DNA of 64,000 bases, taken from NCBI GenBank assembly GCA_013054445.1, contig JAAMPI010000084.1, positions 1 to 64,000 of the forward strand, written 5' to 3'. The notes under the pieces were generated by a model. It saw only the letters and a program-made list of their open reading frames with translations, made no database searches and had not been told where the DNA came from. Position 1 is the stretch's first letter, and every line of letters begins with the position of its first letter. Below, piece by piece: positions 36,155-46,739 of this stretch. This DNA is from Cudoniella acicularis. Taxonomy: Eukaryota; Ascomycota; Leotiomycetes; Helotiales; Helotiaceae. Made by a program: the position numbers and the translations under genes.

Positions 36155-39100
36155 TTACTTCCTAGCTTTCTTCAACAGCCTCTCCTCTTCCACCCCTCCT
36201 TGAACATTTGCAGGTCTCTCGGAAAGTACTTTCAAGTTCTTGCGCGCTTCTGATCGTGATACCTCAACCCTCCCTATGCCATGAACAGTGCGCAAATGAT
36301 TTTCCAATTCGGCAGGCGTCATCTCGCCTTGATAAGAGCAGGTCTTTGGAAAGCAAGGGCAAGGAAGAATTGAACCGGAATCGACGCCATCGAAATGCGC
36401 AGCTATGTGCTTTTGGTAGTCTCCACGAGAGAGGAGGTTCATTGTCTTTGAAATTCTCTCAACAGGCGAAAGGTTCTCGTCATGAAGACAGAACGGGCAG
36501 AAAGAGGGGATCGTTCGACGCCCATTGTCAAACTGGCCGGTATATCCGTATTCCATAACCAAACTCCATACCTCGTCCCAGTGCATCTCGAAATGCTCGT
36601 CGTGGGCGGTGCCAAATTGGACCCACCCCAGGAAGTGCTCACATATACCGCACCATAGTACTGGTTCAATAGCGCGTGGACTAAGTCGATGCTCTTCATA
36701 CAAATGGCTAAGATAGCTCTGTTTCGACATAAAGACCGACGTTGTTGACAAAAGTACTTTTGGAACTTTCCCAGCATCGGAAGGCGTAGAAGTCAGAACA
36801 GCACAGCCCTTATAGTAGCAATGCCACTCTCCATGAGGAATGTTTCCGACCTCGTGATGTCGTTTGTGGGCCTGTAATGTATGCTCCCAGACATGGTTAA
36901 TCTGCTGCCGGCGAGTCTTGAATTTGTTGTACTGACAAAGCTTTGGATTCTTCCTCTTCGTCGGTCCTTGAGAGTAATAAGTACAAGGCACGTCGAGAGG
37001 GAGGAGGTGCTTCTCGAATGCCTCGTTCGCGGCGTGCCGAAGAACGGTGGCATGAGCGCTATGAGCAGTTTCAGGGGCATGCCAGTCCAGTGAGAGATCA
37101 ACACCAGAAAAGCGACAGATAGACGTTCCAAGCACAGGCTCTTCCCCCGGAATGTACTTCCCACTCCTATGAGTGGCAGAGAAGACCTCAACCATAATGT
37201 CGGAAAGAGCTGCATCTGTGAGACCACCCGAGCTCATTGCCTCTCGAACTCGAGCGATAGTCATATTCTTTGGTCGTGCACTTCCATCATTGATTTTGTG
37301 AAGCCGAATCATGTCGGATCCTTCGGCAAGCTGAAGGGGTAAGCCAGCAGAATGGTTGGTGGGCATCGGCATGACATCGTCCATCACCATCAGGCTTGAA
37401 TTGGGCCCGCCGATTTCGACGTCGCTGACCGTCGGCTCCTCGGCGACAATAGTCTGGTAATCAGCTAACTCTTGTGCCGCCGATTCCTCTTCCTGCTCTA
37501 AATGCAGCAACCAGTCACGACTATCTTCGGTAGTAGGGTCGTCGACCTGTACAAGATCCGGCCAAGAATGGTGATCGATCATCATCATCGGCGTGGAAGG
37601 AGTGGGGACTGGAGGGCGACCGGGATCTGTGAAGAGCTTGCGATACTCTTCTCCATAGATGCGTCTCAAAAGTACTCTTCGACGGTTCTTGAGGCGCGCA
37701 GTTGCGGCGATTAGGTCTCTGACACGTTGATCACTAGAACGAACTGCCGCAGCAATAGATCCGTACAGCTCCGAGAGACTTGTACGCATCTGCGAGGTCT
37801 CGAGACTATATTGTATGACTTCGGTATCTTGTTCTATCGTCTGCCAGCCTTCTGGGCTTATGGTCTCAGGAAGATGCTGAATCCTATTAAGCGAAAGACC
37901 AACCATTTCAGCGTTGTTCACAGCGCGTACGTCACGGAAAAGCTCCTGGACGTGAACCATTGAGATCGCGGAGTGATAGTTGCTATAAATCTCCGAATTT
38001 GTCTTGTGACCCATCAAAAACCTTCGATCCTCCGCAGATGCTCTCAGGTAGAGCATGTTTGCATAGCCTCTCCGGAGCGTGTAAGGGACGGCATTGTGCT
38101 CAAACCCTAAAAGTCGACCTAAGCCTACTAAGCTTTCCCCAAGTTTTCCACTGCGAAGTGGTCGTCCGCGTGCGGACGGAAAACGGGGACTTCGATAAAG
38201 TCATCTGATTGCCGAATCTCCCGAGTATGGGGTCCTAGATTTGAGCCGTCCAGTTAGCAAATCGGAGGCGCCAATTCTGACCTGATTTGATTTGAAGCTC
38301 ACCCGGATCGATAGCGAGAATGCTCGACCAAGAAACCCCAGGACCGAACACGCCATCGACAAGAGCCAGCGTCGCAAGCAGACGTAAAGAGTCCTGCATA
38401 GCCATATTTACTGGAAGGAGACGAAGGGTGACCGTCTTCTGCAGGTCTTTCCTTCGCTGACCTTTCTGATACTTGATATCGATGTTGGCGGCGATGACGC
38501 GGTCCCCATCATCCACGTTAACAACGTAGAAGTGGCAATGGTTCCAACAAAGGCAATGATTTTCCTGCTCTGAAATCATCGGACCGCCCCAAGCAAGGTC
38601 CGAACCACGGCCACAAACATCCACGAAAAGATTCATATACAAAGCCATGTTAAGCACCACTCTGATGCTCTTGACACTGAGGCTATATGCGTCGGAGAAG
38701 GCCGCGTCGACCAAGAGATCAAGATCATTACTCGTGGCTACGTGTTTCGGCCGTACCTTGTTCGAGAGTTCACCGTCGTGTCCAAGAACCCCGATATAAA
38801 CAAAGACCTGTTTCCTTTCCTCCGGTTCGAGTTGTTTCTTCCCGGTACAGCGGTAAGCAGCAGAGATCGTATTGGAGATGTAACCTTGTACCGTCTTTAC
38901 CGTGATCCTGTCGTCAAGCATTCCACTCGAAGTTCGAGCCAAGTAAAGCGTGAAGAGCTTGATGATTTCGAGGGAGAAGAGTTGAGCTCCGAGGGAAAAG
39001 TACTTTTGAGGATCGGTTACCTTGACTTGATTTCGAGAGAGTATCGTTAGTCCTGATGGCAATAGAGAAGATGGTGAAGCTTACTTCGAGGATCTTTAGG

Positions 39101-39322
39101 ACCTATGATCTCGAGGAACTCGCGGAATCGTTTTACCGCAATGTGAATTAGGTTCTCGTACCCCCAGGAGATGGGTGGAGCAATCCATTTGTTAAGGTCC
39201 GTGTCTTTGATAGACGTTCCATCTGTACGCTGTTCATCTTCTGCTAGCTTCAATAGACGAGATTGGCGCTTTCTCTCCTTGACACTCTGAGTTCTCTGAG
39301 TTCTCTGAGTCTTGGAAGGCAT
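36155..39322 (-). CDS. DUF3435 tyrosine recombinase-like protein with C-terminal zinc fingers
   Basis: Exons 39322-39085, 39025-38303 and 38234-36155 give about 1,013 residues. The core looks like the fungal DUF3435 tyrosine-recombinase fold, the family that includes Starship captains and Crypton-like enzymes. 'DVCGRGSDLAWGGP' carries the first Arg (about 220), 'VPYTLRRGYAN' the second Arg region (about 373), 'RRFLMGH' follows, and 'SEIYSNYH' holds the candidate Tyr (about 399). The C-terminal half has several Cys/His clusters ('WCGICEHFLGWVQFGTAHDE', 'SFCPFCLHDE', 'LPCPCFPKTC..H') that look like C2H2-type fingers. The frame breaks once near 38137-38143, between 'FAVENLG' and 'ESLVGLGRLLGF'. 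A 1-nt loss in the GGGG run explains it; a 50-nt GT-AG intron nearby would also restore the frame. Family members cut and rejoin DNA. Whether this one is active is unknown. Confidence 0.8.
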
Positions 39323-39365
39323 CGTATGGCATCTTCCCCTCCTTGATGCGAGAGGGGGAGGGAGG

Positions 39366-39367
<2 letters not shown>

Positions 39368-39409
<42 letters not shown>

Positions 39410-39419
39410 TGTGTGTGTT
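39368..39419. repeat. (GA)n-(GT)n compound microsatellite
   Basis: About twenty GA units are followed by about six GT units, 45 bp upstream of the DUF3435 start codon, in its promoter or leader. Confidence 0.9.
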
Positions 39420-39613
39420 GAAGTAAGTGCAGAAGGTGTCTATAGGGAGCTCGGGCCTCCCTCACTGGAAGACTCCTGCCCGTTGTTTTCGCTTTGGAGT
39501 ACTGGTCGGACTCTTTCTCTAGCGTGAACCTTGCCTCTTTGGATTGTGCGCTTTAGTTTTTCCTCCTCCGCCTGAGCTACTTCATCACTCATATATTTAT
39601 AGACTACCTCTGT

Positions 39614-40099
39614 TTAGAGAGCCCCCCAGGTTCTTTTTTCTGTTTGCCACTCCTCCTCGGTCATGCGCCTTGCTTCCCCCATCTTGCTGATGATGTCCCG
39701 CTGATGTTCAGCTCGCTGCAGGAAATTCTTCTGTTTCAGGGAACGAACCTTTTGGAGTTGCTCTAGGTGTTCGGTTGCTGTGCGAACTTGGATACAGTGC
39801 TTGCAAAGATGTTCTGTGTAGTCTATCACAACCGGTGTGTAGTGCTGATCAGGATAGCCTGGAGTGAGACCCGTATGGTCTGAACACATATCGATTCTCG
39901 TTCGTTTGGAATGGCCGCACATATATTGTTCATGCGTTGCTGAACAACTCGAACAGAAACCTCGGTCTTCTAGTTCGGATTCGTCATGATGGAACGGGTC
40001 TGGTTCTGGAGTGTATATATTTTCCGGCTTCTTTCCCAGTGAAAGCTTTTTCCCCACCTTCTGGAACATTTTAGCAGCCTTTTCAGCCATTTCAGCCAT
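39614..40099 (-). CDS. Small Cys/His-rich hypothetical protein
   Basis: A single-exon frame of 161 residues. The N-terminus is a Lys/Met-rich helix (MAEMAEKAAKMFQKVGKK). The middle has paired Cys and His residues (FCSSC, YMCGH, DMCSDH, LCKHC), which suggests a zinc-binding fold. The C-terminal third is a charged helix, probably a coiled coil. It has no family name that I can give. It lies about 290 bp upstream of the DUF3435 gene on the same strand, but contains no copy of the palindrome, so it may not belong to that unit. The N-terminal style resembles that of the broken RING gene at 41.5 kb. Confidence 0.6.
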   Translation of the reverse strand: MAEMAEKAAKMFQKVGKKLSLGKKPENIYTPEPDPFHHDESELEDRGFCSSCSATHEQYMCGHSKRTRIDMCSDHTGLTPGYPDQHYTPVVIDYTEHLCKHCIQVRTATEHLEQLQKVRSLKQKNFLQRAEHQRDIISKMGEARRMTEEEWQTEKRTWGAL

Positions 40100-41518
40100 T
40101 GTTAATGGTGATTGTTGGTAGATTTCTTTTCGGGTTGGGGAATCTCGAAAGGCTAGATTAGTTACTTTGTGAAAGCAATTGATTGAAAAATGAGAATCTA
40201 CGAGTTTGTTACACTGACAAATTGGAAGATGAGAAAGCTGCTGAAGATTGCGATGAGAGTTGGTAAGGTTAAGCTACTTAACTACTTTTTGATCAAGTGT
40301 TGTTCTGCTTCAACGTGCTGTTCCATCTCCAAAAGCTATATGACGTTATGCTAGAGTATAGTAGAACATATATTTGACAAAAGATTTATTTGATGTTAAT
40401 AGTGCTTTCTTTAACCACTTTAGATTAAACAATTATTTTGTTACTAGAACAATCTGAATCGGTGTTTCAGCACAAAATATTGAGCGGATCAGAGACAAAG
40501 AAATAGATATTATCTATGCGCAGGGTTTAAACTCAAAGGCACAATTAAAACACTTCAGTATTTATTTTTAACAAATAGAAAACATATATTCTTCTAAAGA
40601 GAAAGGCACTGAAATTCGTTTGAAAAGGATATTAGCGCTTTTGGAAAGACAAAAGAATGAACTAAATCAGAAAATATTTTTAAGACTGTTTTTGTCATTT
40701 GTTTTACGATTTAACAAAATAGCAGATGGCCCAGTTTTCAGAGAAAATGCATTACACAAGTAATAACAAGAATAATAAACTAAAAATTGTTAAAACTATG
40801 TTATGGGACCCCTGGAAATTGAGAAAACCGAGATTCAGTGTCTGTGGTCAAGTATGTTTTAAAGAAATTCAGTATCACAGGATTCTTGCGGGATTGAATT
40901 TCAATAATACGGGAATCTTGTGATATTAACATTGCTTGCACGTGATCCCCAAAACTCTTGGGGCTCCGTTTCTATAGATTTTGTTACGCGCAAAGTTTAG
41001 TTATATTGATGTCTTTAAACTTAAAAGGCTCAGGTAGTATGTGTTTTATTCTTTGAAGTGTTATTAGTGGATACGTGGCACAGGCTGCTGAATTATCGAA
41101 GTAATCTATCACCTGTAACCCTTCAATAGGAAATTTCTTTGTAGCGGAGTTTGCATTGTGCTCAACCCATGTTTCTCCCCTGACTGTTTCGGATCGAAAA
41201 GTTCTGAAATGTTGTCTCTGGCTGCAACTAAAACAGCCTTCCTTTCACAATGGTAAGAGGCCAAACAAAGCGTCCAACGTTTGTTCGTAACAATGCTTAT
41301 TGTTTACATTTACGAAAGTCGGTGGAACCTCTGGACAGTTCGAACTCCCTTTATCGAAGAGATATCCTGTTCTGAATGTCTGAGCTATTGGTGGGTGAGT
41401 TCTAAGATAGGGGGGAAAGGTATCTACTTAAGGCGTCGACATATTCTCTAGAAATCACTTCGCATCATCAATCCAAAAGCTAGCGAGCTAGCAAGAAACG
41501 AGGAAATCAAAGTTCAGA
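40100..41518. other. AT-rich intergenic region, no gene seen
   Basis: 1.4 kb of strongly AT-rich sequence with only short random frames. It looks like decayed DNA; it contains the promoters of the two flanking small genes. Confidence 0.55.
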
Positions 41519-42256
41519 ATGTGCCGTAGCCAAGTAGAACAGTTATTCTATCTTTGTGGACATATTGTTCGTTTTGAGCTCCCCTCAACCAACCCGGCCT
41601 GTCAACAACGCGAACCGGTTTTTCGATGGGAATTTGTGCACAAATGCCCGGTCTGCAGAGGATTGTGCAACGGGTGGTACGATATCAAAATGCTGGCATA
41701 TGAATGCGAGGATTTTCTGGGAAAAGTTCAGATATGCCAAAGGTCGATATGCCGTTGACAAGAATGCTACCCGGTACTCTATACTCGAGTTATGGGAACA
41801 CAGAAGACTCTTTCTCAAGCACGCAAATGAACTTGATGCCCGCGGAAAGAAGCAACTCGAGCATGACATCTACATCGACGAAATGATCAAAGGCGTTAGC
41901 CCTTTAGAGTCCATCTACTTCATCGACTCCAAAGAGCCGTTGAATCCACTCCTCAAAAACATGCAAGTCCCGAGCTTTCAGAACATCAACGGAAGTGCGG
42001 GATATGCTTTGATTCTCTGCTTGAGAATGCCGAAGATCCTTGCGAGAGTCGGAAAGGATGTATACTTCCCTGCGAGCATGCTTTTGGCCTAGAATGCGCA
42101 CAGGAGGCTTTCTGCGATCTGAAACATAAATGCTGCCCGGTTTGCAACCATGAATACAACATTGTTCGTGACTCGGAGAAAGTGCAGAAAGTCAGCGAGG
42201 ATGATATAATAGCTGTGATGAGAGATGTTTTCCTCAAGAAACACTTCGGCTGGTAA
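41519..42256 (+). pseudogene. RING-finger-like gene with two frame changes
   Basis: Three coding-like blocks follow one another in different frames. Block one (from ATG 41519) has CGH and 'HKCPVCRGLCNG'. Block two (about 41700-41960) reads 'FRYAKGRYAVDKNATRYSIL' and 'ANELDARGKKQLEHDIYIDE', a helical linker. Block three (about 41960-42256) ends in a good RING-type pattern: CGICFD, then 'CILPCEHAFGLECAQ', then CCPVCNHEY, stopping after KKHFGW. Blocks one and three share a frame and block two is shifted, so a gain and a loss of one base would restore a single protein of about 245 residues. No intron of normal size repairs it. RING proteins are mostly E3 ubiquitin ligases. I rate it a recent pseudogene, or a gene with sequence errors. 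Confidence 0.55.
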
Positions 42257-42481
42257 GTGAGGTAGATTTGGTTCTTAGCTGGAACTGTCCTTGCTAGAAA
42301 TAGGCTAAATAGAAGAATAAGTGATAATGATATAACCCAAATTTTGAAATAAATTGTACTGAGGTTGTACCGAGCGATCGTAGTGAGAATATAAATATCG
42401 ACGCAACTCGATCAAGCTTGAATCAATGCCCGTGGGCTACGGGAAAGAACTTGTTTTGATTTTGTCTATTTTGGTTCATGA

Positions 42482-43880
42482 TCAACCTACAGCAATTTCT
42501 TCTTCTTGATCTTCCCATTCGCCCTGCGTCTCCATTTCTTCGTTCAATTCCATTTCCGCATCTCCCTCGAGGCCTTCTGAATCCCACTCATCGACGTCCA
42601 TCTCGTCGTCCTCGCCTTCTTCATCCTTCGAACCAAGACCTTTAGCTTTCCGCTTTTTCTCGACATTTTCTTTTTGAATTCGCTTCCTGGCTTCTTTTTC
42701 TTGCCTTCGTTTCCCCCATACCTTGTCCATTTCCTTGATCTCCTCTTTGGACTTGTGAATATACTCGTGCCACATGATTTTGCCAGTACAGACTCCTTCT
42801 TCGACCTTTGTCATCCGAAGTCTCATTCTAGGCCCTAATTCCACAAGCTTTACAGCCCGCTTTTCAACGCCGTTGCCTGAGGTTTTATTCTTGCCATCTT
42901 CACGGTCCTTTTGCCTTTTCAATAAGAGTTTTTTGGTTCTTGTTTCTACCACTTCTACTTCCGCATCCGTATCGGCTTCACTGCCGCTTGTTGCGTCCGT
43001 CATGTAACCTGCACCATCTGCTCCTCCAACTATATAATCTGCGATGTCCTCCAGCTTCCCAAGGTTCGGCAGGCCACCCTTCTTGCCTTTCGCTTTCTGG
43101 GAATTTAACAATTTCTCGGCAGCATTTAATCTTCGCAAAGGTTTTGAGAGGCCAGTAGCTTTTGTTGTGATTGCGTAATGTCTGAGATTAAGAACGTAGG
43201 ATCCATCCTCTCCGTCTTTGGGCAGCTCGCGATTTAATAGCATAACTCGTCGGATCGAGGTGAGTGGGGTAGTTTGTGGGGAGATTGGTGGGAAGAGGGA
43301 TTGGAAGACAGTCGTAGTGAGAGATTCGAGATGTTTGGGAATTTTATTCTTAGATTCAGACTCGGTTGCAGGAGATGTGAAATTGTTCATGACAAGCTGC
43401 AATAATTAGCAAAGCCTCCAAGGAACAAGGAAGAGGATTTACCAGAGGTGGAGTGGTGTACTCCCTTCCGCCGCCTTTCGGATGTTTCAGGGCTTTTCGC
43501 ACATCCTTGCAAAGCGAGTACTTTTCTACCTGGAAGTGTAAAGTTGGTCCTCTCGGAGTAATAGCTAGTCTCATGTTTGTATTCCCCGATTCCGACCTCG
43601 AAAAGAGCATGAGATGAGTGACCCCCAATGGACCGGACATGGTGAGATAGTCCCTCAATCTATTGGCCTTTCTTTCCTTCAATCTCGCCGCCGTGTCGGG
43701 TTCCATCATTGATCGGACATCTTTCACAAGCTGGCTTACACTGGGTCCAACCTCGCCAGCTCCAATTCGAATGACCATGCTTTTCGGGGTGCGGGATATC
43801 GAATTCGCAGACGGCACTTTTCCGGAAGGGCCATTGCTCGCGCCCTGATGGGTCCGCTTCTTGACCTTTGGTCGTGCCAT
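42482..43880 (-). CDS. SSF1: Brix-domain ribosome biogenesis protein SSF1/PPAN
   Basis: Two exons (43880-43443 and 43396-42482) joined over a 46-nt intron give 450 residues. The N-terminus MARPKVKKRTHQ is basic. The Brix domain runs from about residue 30 to 310: 'PKSMVIRIGAGEVGPSVSQL', 'VKDVRSMMEPDTAARLKERK', 'LSKPLRRLNAAEKLL' further on, and 'VKLVELGPRMRLRMTKVEEG' at its end. The C-terminus is a Lys/Glu-rich coiled coil followed by an acidic tail. Ssf1 works in the nucleolus in 60S pre-ribosome assembly and 27S pre-rRNA processing. It shares its upstream region with RRP3, another ribosome-assembly gene. Confidence 0.93.
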
Positions 43881-44097
43881 TATTATTATTGTTGTGTATT
43901 TGCGTGTTGTAGAATGAGGATTGATTCGGGGAGGGTGAAAGGCGAACGGAGGGCAGAATATTTTCGGGGTTGGAACTTTTGCGCAGCCAATCAGAAGCGA
44001 GACCTCGATAAGCCGATAAATATTTTATTTTCTCCACAACCCTCGCCTTTCTCGCCCATACCACTCACTCCCACTCGCAATCAAGTCCTGCACAACC
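43881..44097. promoter_or_regulatory. Shared divergent promoter SSF1/RRP3
   Basis: 217 bp separate the two start codons. It contains a CCAAT box (AGCCAATCAGAA near 43985-43997) and an AT-rich core (GATAAATATTTTATTTT) about 80 bp from the RRP3 start. I do not see a perfect PAC or RRPE element of the yeast ribosome-biogenesis regulon. Confidence 0.7.
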
Positions 44098-45619
44098 ATG
44101 TCTTCAGTGAAGCGGAGAAAGGTCGACGAATATGTCCCTTCCGGGCTGCTCAAGAAGAAGCACAAGAAACATGTAGCACGAGAGATCCCGCCTGTGTCAG
44201 CCTCGCCTGATCCCACATCAGAATCCTCACCCGGCCCTTCACAGCCACCATTAGAGGGCGAGGAAGTACCCACGAAGACTTTCAAAGACTTGGTAAGATC
44301 ACAGGCAGCAGTGTTTCGATTGAAGAGAGTCAGCATCTAATGTGTACTATTAGGGTATCATCGACTCATTATGCGACGCATGCACCGCCCTAGGCTACAA
44401 AGCACCAACACCCATCCAAGCCGAATCGATACCGCTGGCTTTACAAGGTCGAGATCTAATTGGTTTGGCCGAGACTGGTAGTGGAAAGACGGCTGCTTTT
44501 GCTCTGCCTATACTTCAAGCTTTACTTGACAAACCGCAGCCTCTGTTCGGCCTTGTCCTTGCTCCTACCCGAGAATTGGCATATCAAATCTCACAAGCTT
44601 TTGAGGCTCTAGGATCGCTGATCTCGGTACGATGCGCCGTCATAGTCGGTGGGATGGATATGGTTCCTCAATCGATTGCGCTAGGGAAAAAACCTCACAT
44701 CGTCGTGGCAACACCTGGGCGACTTCTGGATCATTTGGAGAACACCAAAGGATTCTCGTTACGATCTCTAAAATATCTTGTCATGGACGAAGCCGATCGA
44801 CTACTCGACCTAGACTTTGGGCCAATTCTTGACAAGATCTTGAAGGTACTACCAAGGGAGAGGAATACATATCTTTTCTCGGCGACAATGAGCTCGAAAG
44901 TCGAAAGTCTACAAAGGGCGAGTTTGAAAGACCCGCTTCGTGTCAGCATCAGCAGCAATAAATATCAAACCGTGTCGACGTTGCTGCAAAGCTACATTTT
45001 CATTCCTCATCCGCACAAGGACACCTATTTAGTCTTCCTCCTAAACGAGTTTGCTGGTCAATCAGCCATCATCTTCACCCGCACCGTGAATGAAACACAA
45101 CGTTTGGCCATTCTTTTAAGAACCCTTGGATTTGGCGCCATTCCTTTACACGGCCAACTCTCGCAGTCGGCCCGCTTGGGAGCTCTGAACAAATTTCGGG
45201 CTGGCTCGCGGGAAATACTAGTAGCGACCGATGTTGCAGCACGCGGTCTTGATATTCCCTCTGTGGACGTAGTGCTCAATTATGATTTGCCGCCAGACAG
45301 CAAGACATACATCCATCGCGTCGGTCGTACTGCAAGAGCGGGAAAATCTGGGCACGCTATCAGCATAGTCACACAATATGATGTTGAGATTTGGTTACGA
45401 ATAGAAGCTGCCCTCGGCAAAAAGCAGAAGGAGTATGATACGGAAAAGGAAGAGGTGATGTTGTTCAAAGCACGGGTTGAAGAGGCACAACGACATGCAA
45501 GAAACGAGATGAAAAATCTTCACGAGGACCGAGGAAAGAAGGGCTCAGTACTGAAAGGTAGGAGATCAGCGAAAGGTGGCAAGAAAGGTCGCGATGAAAT
45601 GGACAGAGAAGAAGGCTAG
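44098..45619 (+). CDS. RRP3: DEAD-box rRNA-processing helicase RRP3 (DDX47)
   Basis: Two exons (44098-44292 and 44354-45619; 61-nt intron) give 486 residues. All DEAD-box motifs are intact: Q motif 'GYKAPTPIQ', motif I AETGSGKT (about 104-111), PTRELA, TPGR, DEAD (210-213), SAT, and in lobe two '[15 protein letters not shown]' and [10 protein letters not shown]. The basic N-terminus and the Lys-rich C-terminus, together with '[20 protein letters not shown]' and '[15 protein letters not shown]', match the Rrp3/DDX47 branch. It acts in the nucleolus in early pre-18S rRNA cleavage. Its divergent neighbour SSF1 serves the large subunit. Confidence 0.95.
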
Positions 45620-46739
45620 CATGAGGACTCAAATATAATTTTACAGAACTGAGGAAATAATACCGCCGCATCTCCTTGTTGTGTTTCTTATCTCTTATGC
45701 GCCATGATCCAGCAGCGTAATAATGCCTTGATTTTACTTCTATTCATACGCAGAAACCCCAGTAGCTGGTTCAATTGGCATGTTACGGTACCAAGCTTCC
45801 TTGACTGCATGTGGTTGGGATTTATGATTGTAACACCACAAATCTTCTTTCGTCTTTTTGCACAAGTTTTGCGGTATTGTCAACGCTACAGCAGTGCAGT
45901 GCCATGTCATGTCATCAATAGGCAGTCTCTTTCTTTTTATATCTCTTATAGGTTGACTTTCAACTCCAAAAGCTCAGCTGAGCAACGCATCTTACTTCAA
46001 TTGACACATTCCTCTTGTCAGCCTGTCCGGATTCCTTTCCATCTTTTTCTTACAATGATAGACACGCTTTAAGGGTTGTCTTGGGTGCGGATTTCATACA
46101 AAGAAACGTCAAACTTCGATTTTCGATTCTTGCAAATGATACAGAAAATTGCAGATAAATTAATTGACTATCGCAAAGCATATTCACGAATTAATGGAAA
46201 CGTTGGGTTTTACTGTGCAATCTCTGGGTAATCATTTTCATTTAGACGGCTACTTATTCAAATATGTCCCTTCTCTCACATCAATAGCATAATGAAGAGT
46301 TTTGTGCCCCTTTATACGTGAGCAGGACGCAAGCGAGTTCTTTCCTCAGGCAGACTTTCGACGTCAATATTTACGTACCACCTATACGACAGGATTTATC
46401 CTTGTGGCTATGTATCTCGAGACAAGGCATTGTTCGGATTTTCTCCATTAGGTAACAACCAGGAGCACCGGGCCAGCTTCAGATCACTCCTGCTTCTCCT
46501 CATAACGCCATTCCTCGCGAGCTGCGGGGCTTTAGGCACCCTCCAAAGGTACGTGAAAGTCACATAGCTATAAGCACAAAATAAGGTTTCTGTATGACAA
46601 TACTACAACATTACTCGAGGCTCTAGAGTTTGCTCCTCAAATTACGATAATGTGTTTATCTTGTTTTCCTTGTTAACCGTGGCTTCTCTCGAATGTCAAT
46701 CAATGTACGACACAAGTTCTCCCTCCTATAAATGGAAGG
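45620..46739. other. Intergenic, no gene seen
   Basis: 1.1 kb without coding signal. Positions 46517-46533 (GCGAGCTGCGGGGCTTT) repeat, inverted, a 17-base word found in the DUF3435-SNF2 intergenic hairpin (35926-35942). Confidence 0.5.

Larger units (their letters stand above)
29170..39010. repeat. Dispersed palindrome array AAAAGTACTTTT (15 copies)
   Basis: Copies start at about 29175, 29782, 30477, 31242, 31782, 32823, 33453, 34022, 34564, 35026, 35889, 36223, 36750, 37668 and 38996. Ten match all 12 bases; the others differ at one or two outer bases. A sixteenth, weaker one (GGTACTTTTC) lies at 35733. The extended consensus is C(C/G)AAAAGTACTTTT(G/C)G. Spacing runs from 334 to 1,328 bp, about 700 on average. 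I found no AAAAGTACTTTT outside this interval; the nearest partial match is GAGTACTTTTC near 43519. The array begins just past the SNF2 stop codon and ends inside the second exon of the DUF3435 gene, so it coincides with the two-gene unit. Confidence 0.9.

Noticed and set aside
29170..39010. CRISPR-like reading of the regularly spaced palindrome
   Set aside because: The repeat is only 12 bp, spacing is 0.3-1.3 kb and irregular, intervening DNA is genes, and the genome is eukaryotic.
41320..41370. GTTCGAACTCC resembling a tRNA B box
   Set aside because: No A box at the right distance and no cloverleaf can be folded.
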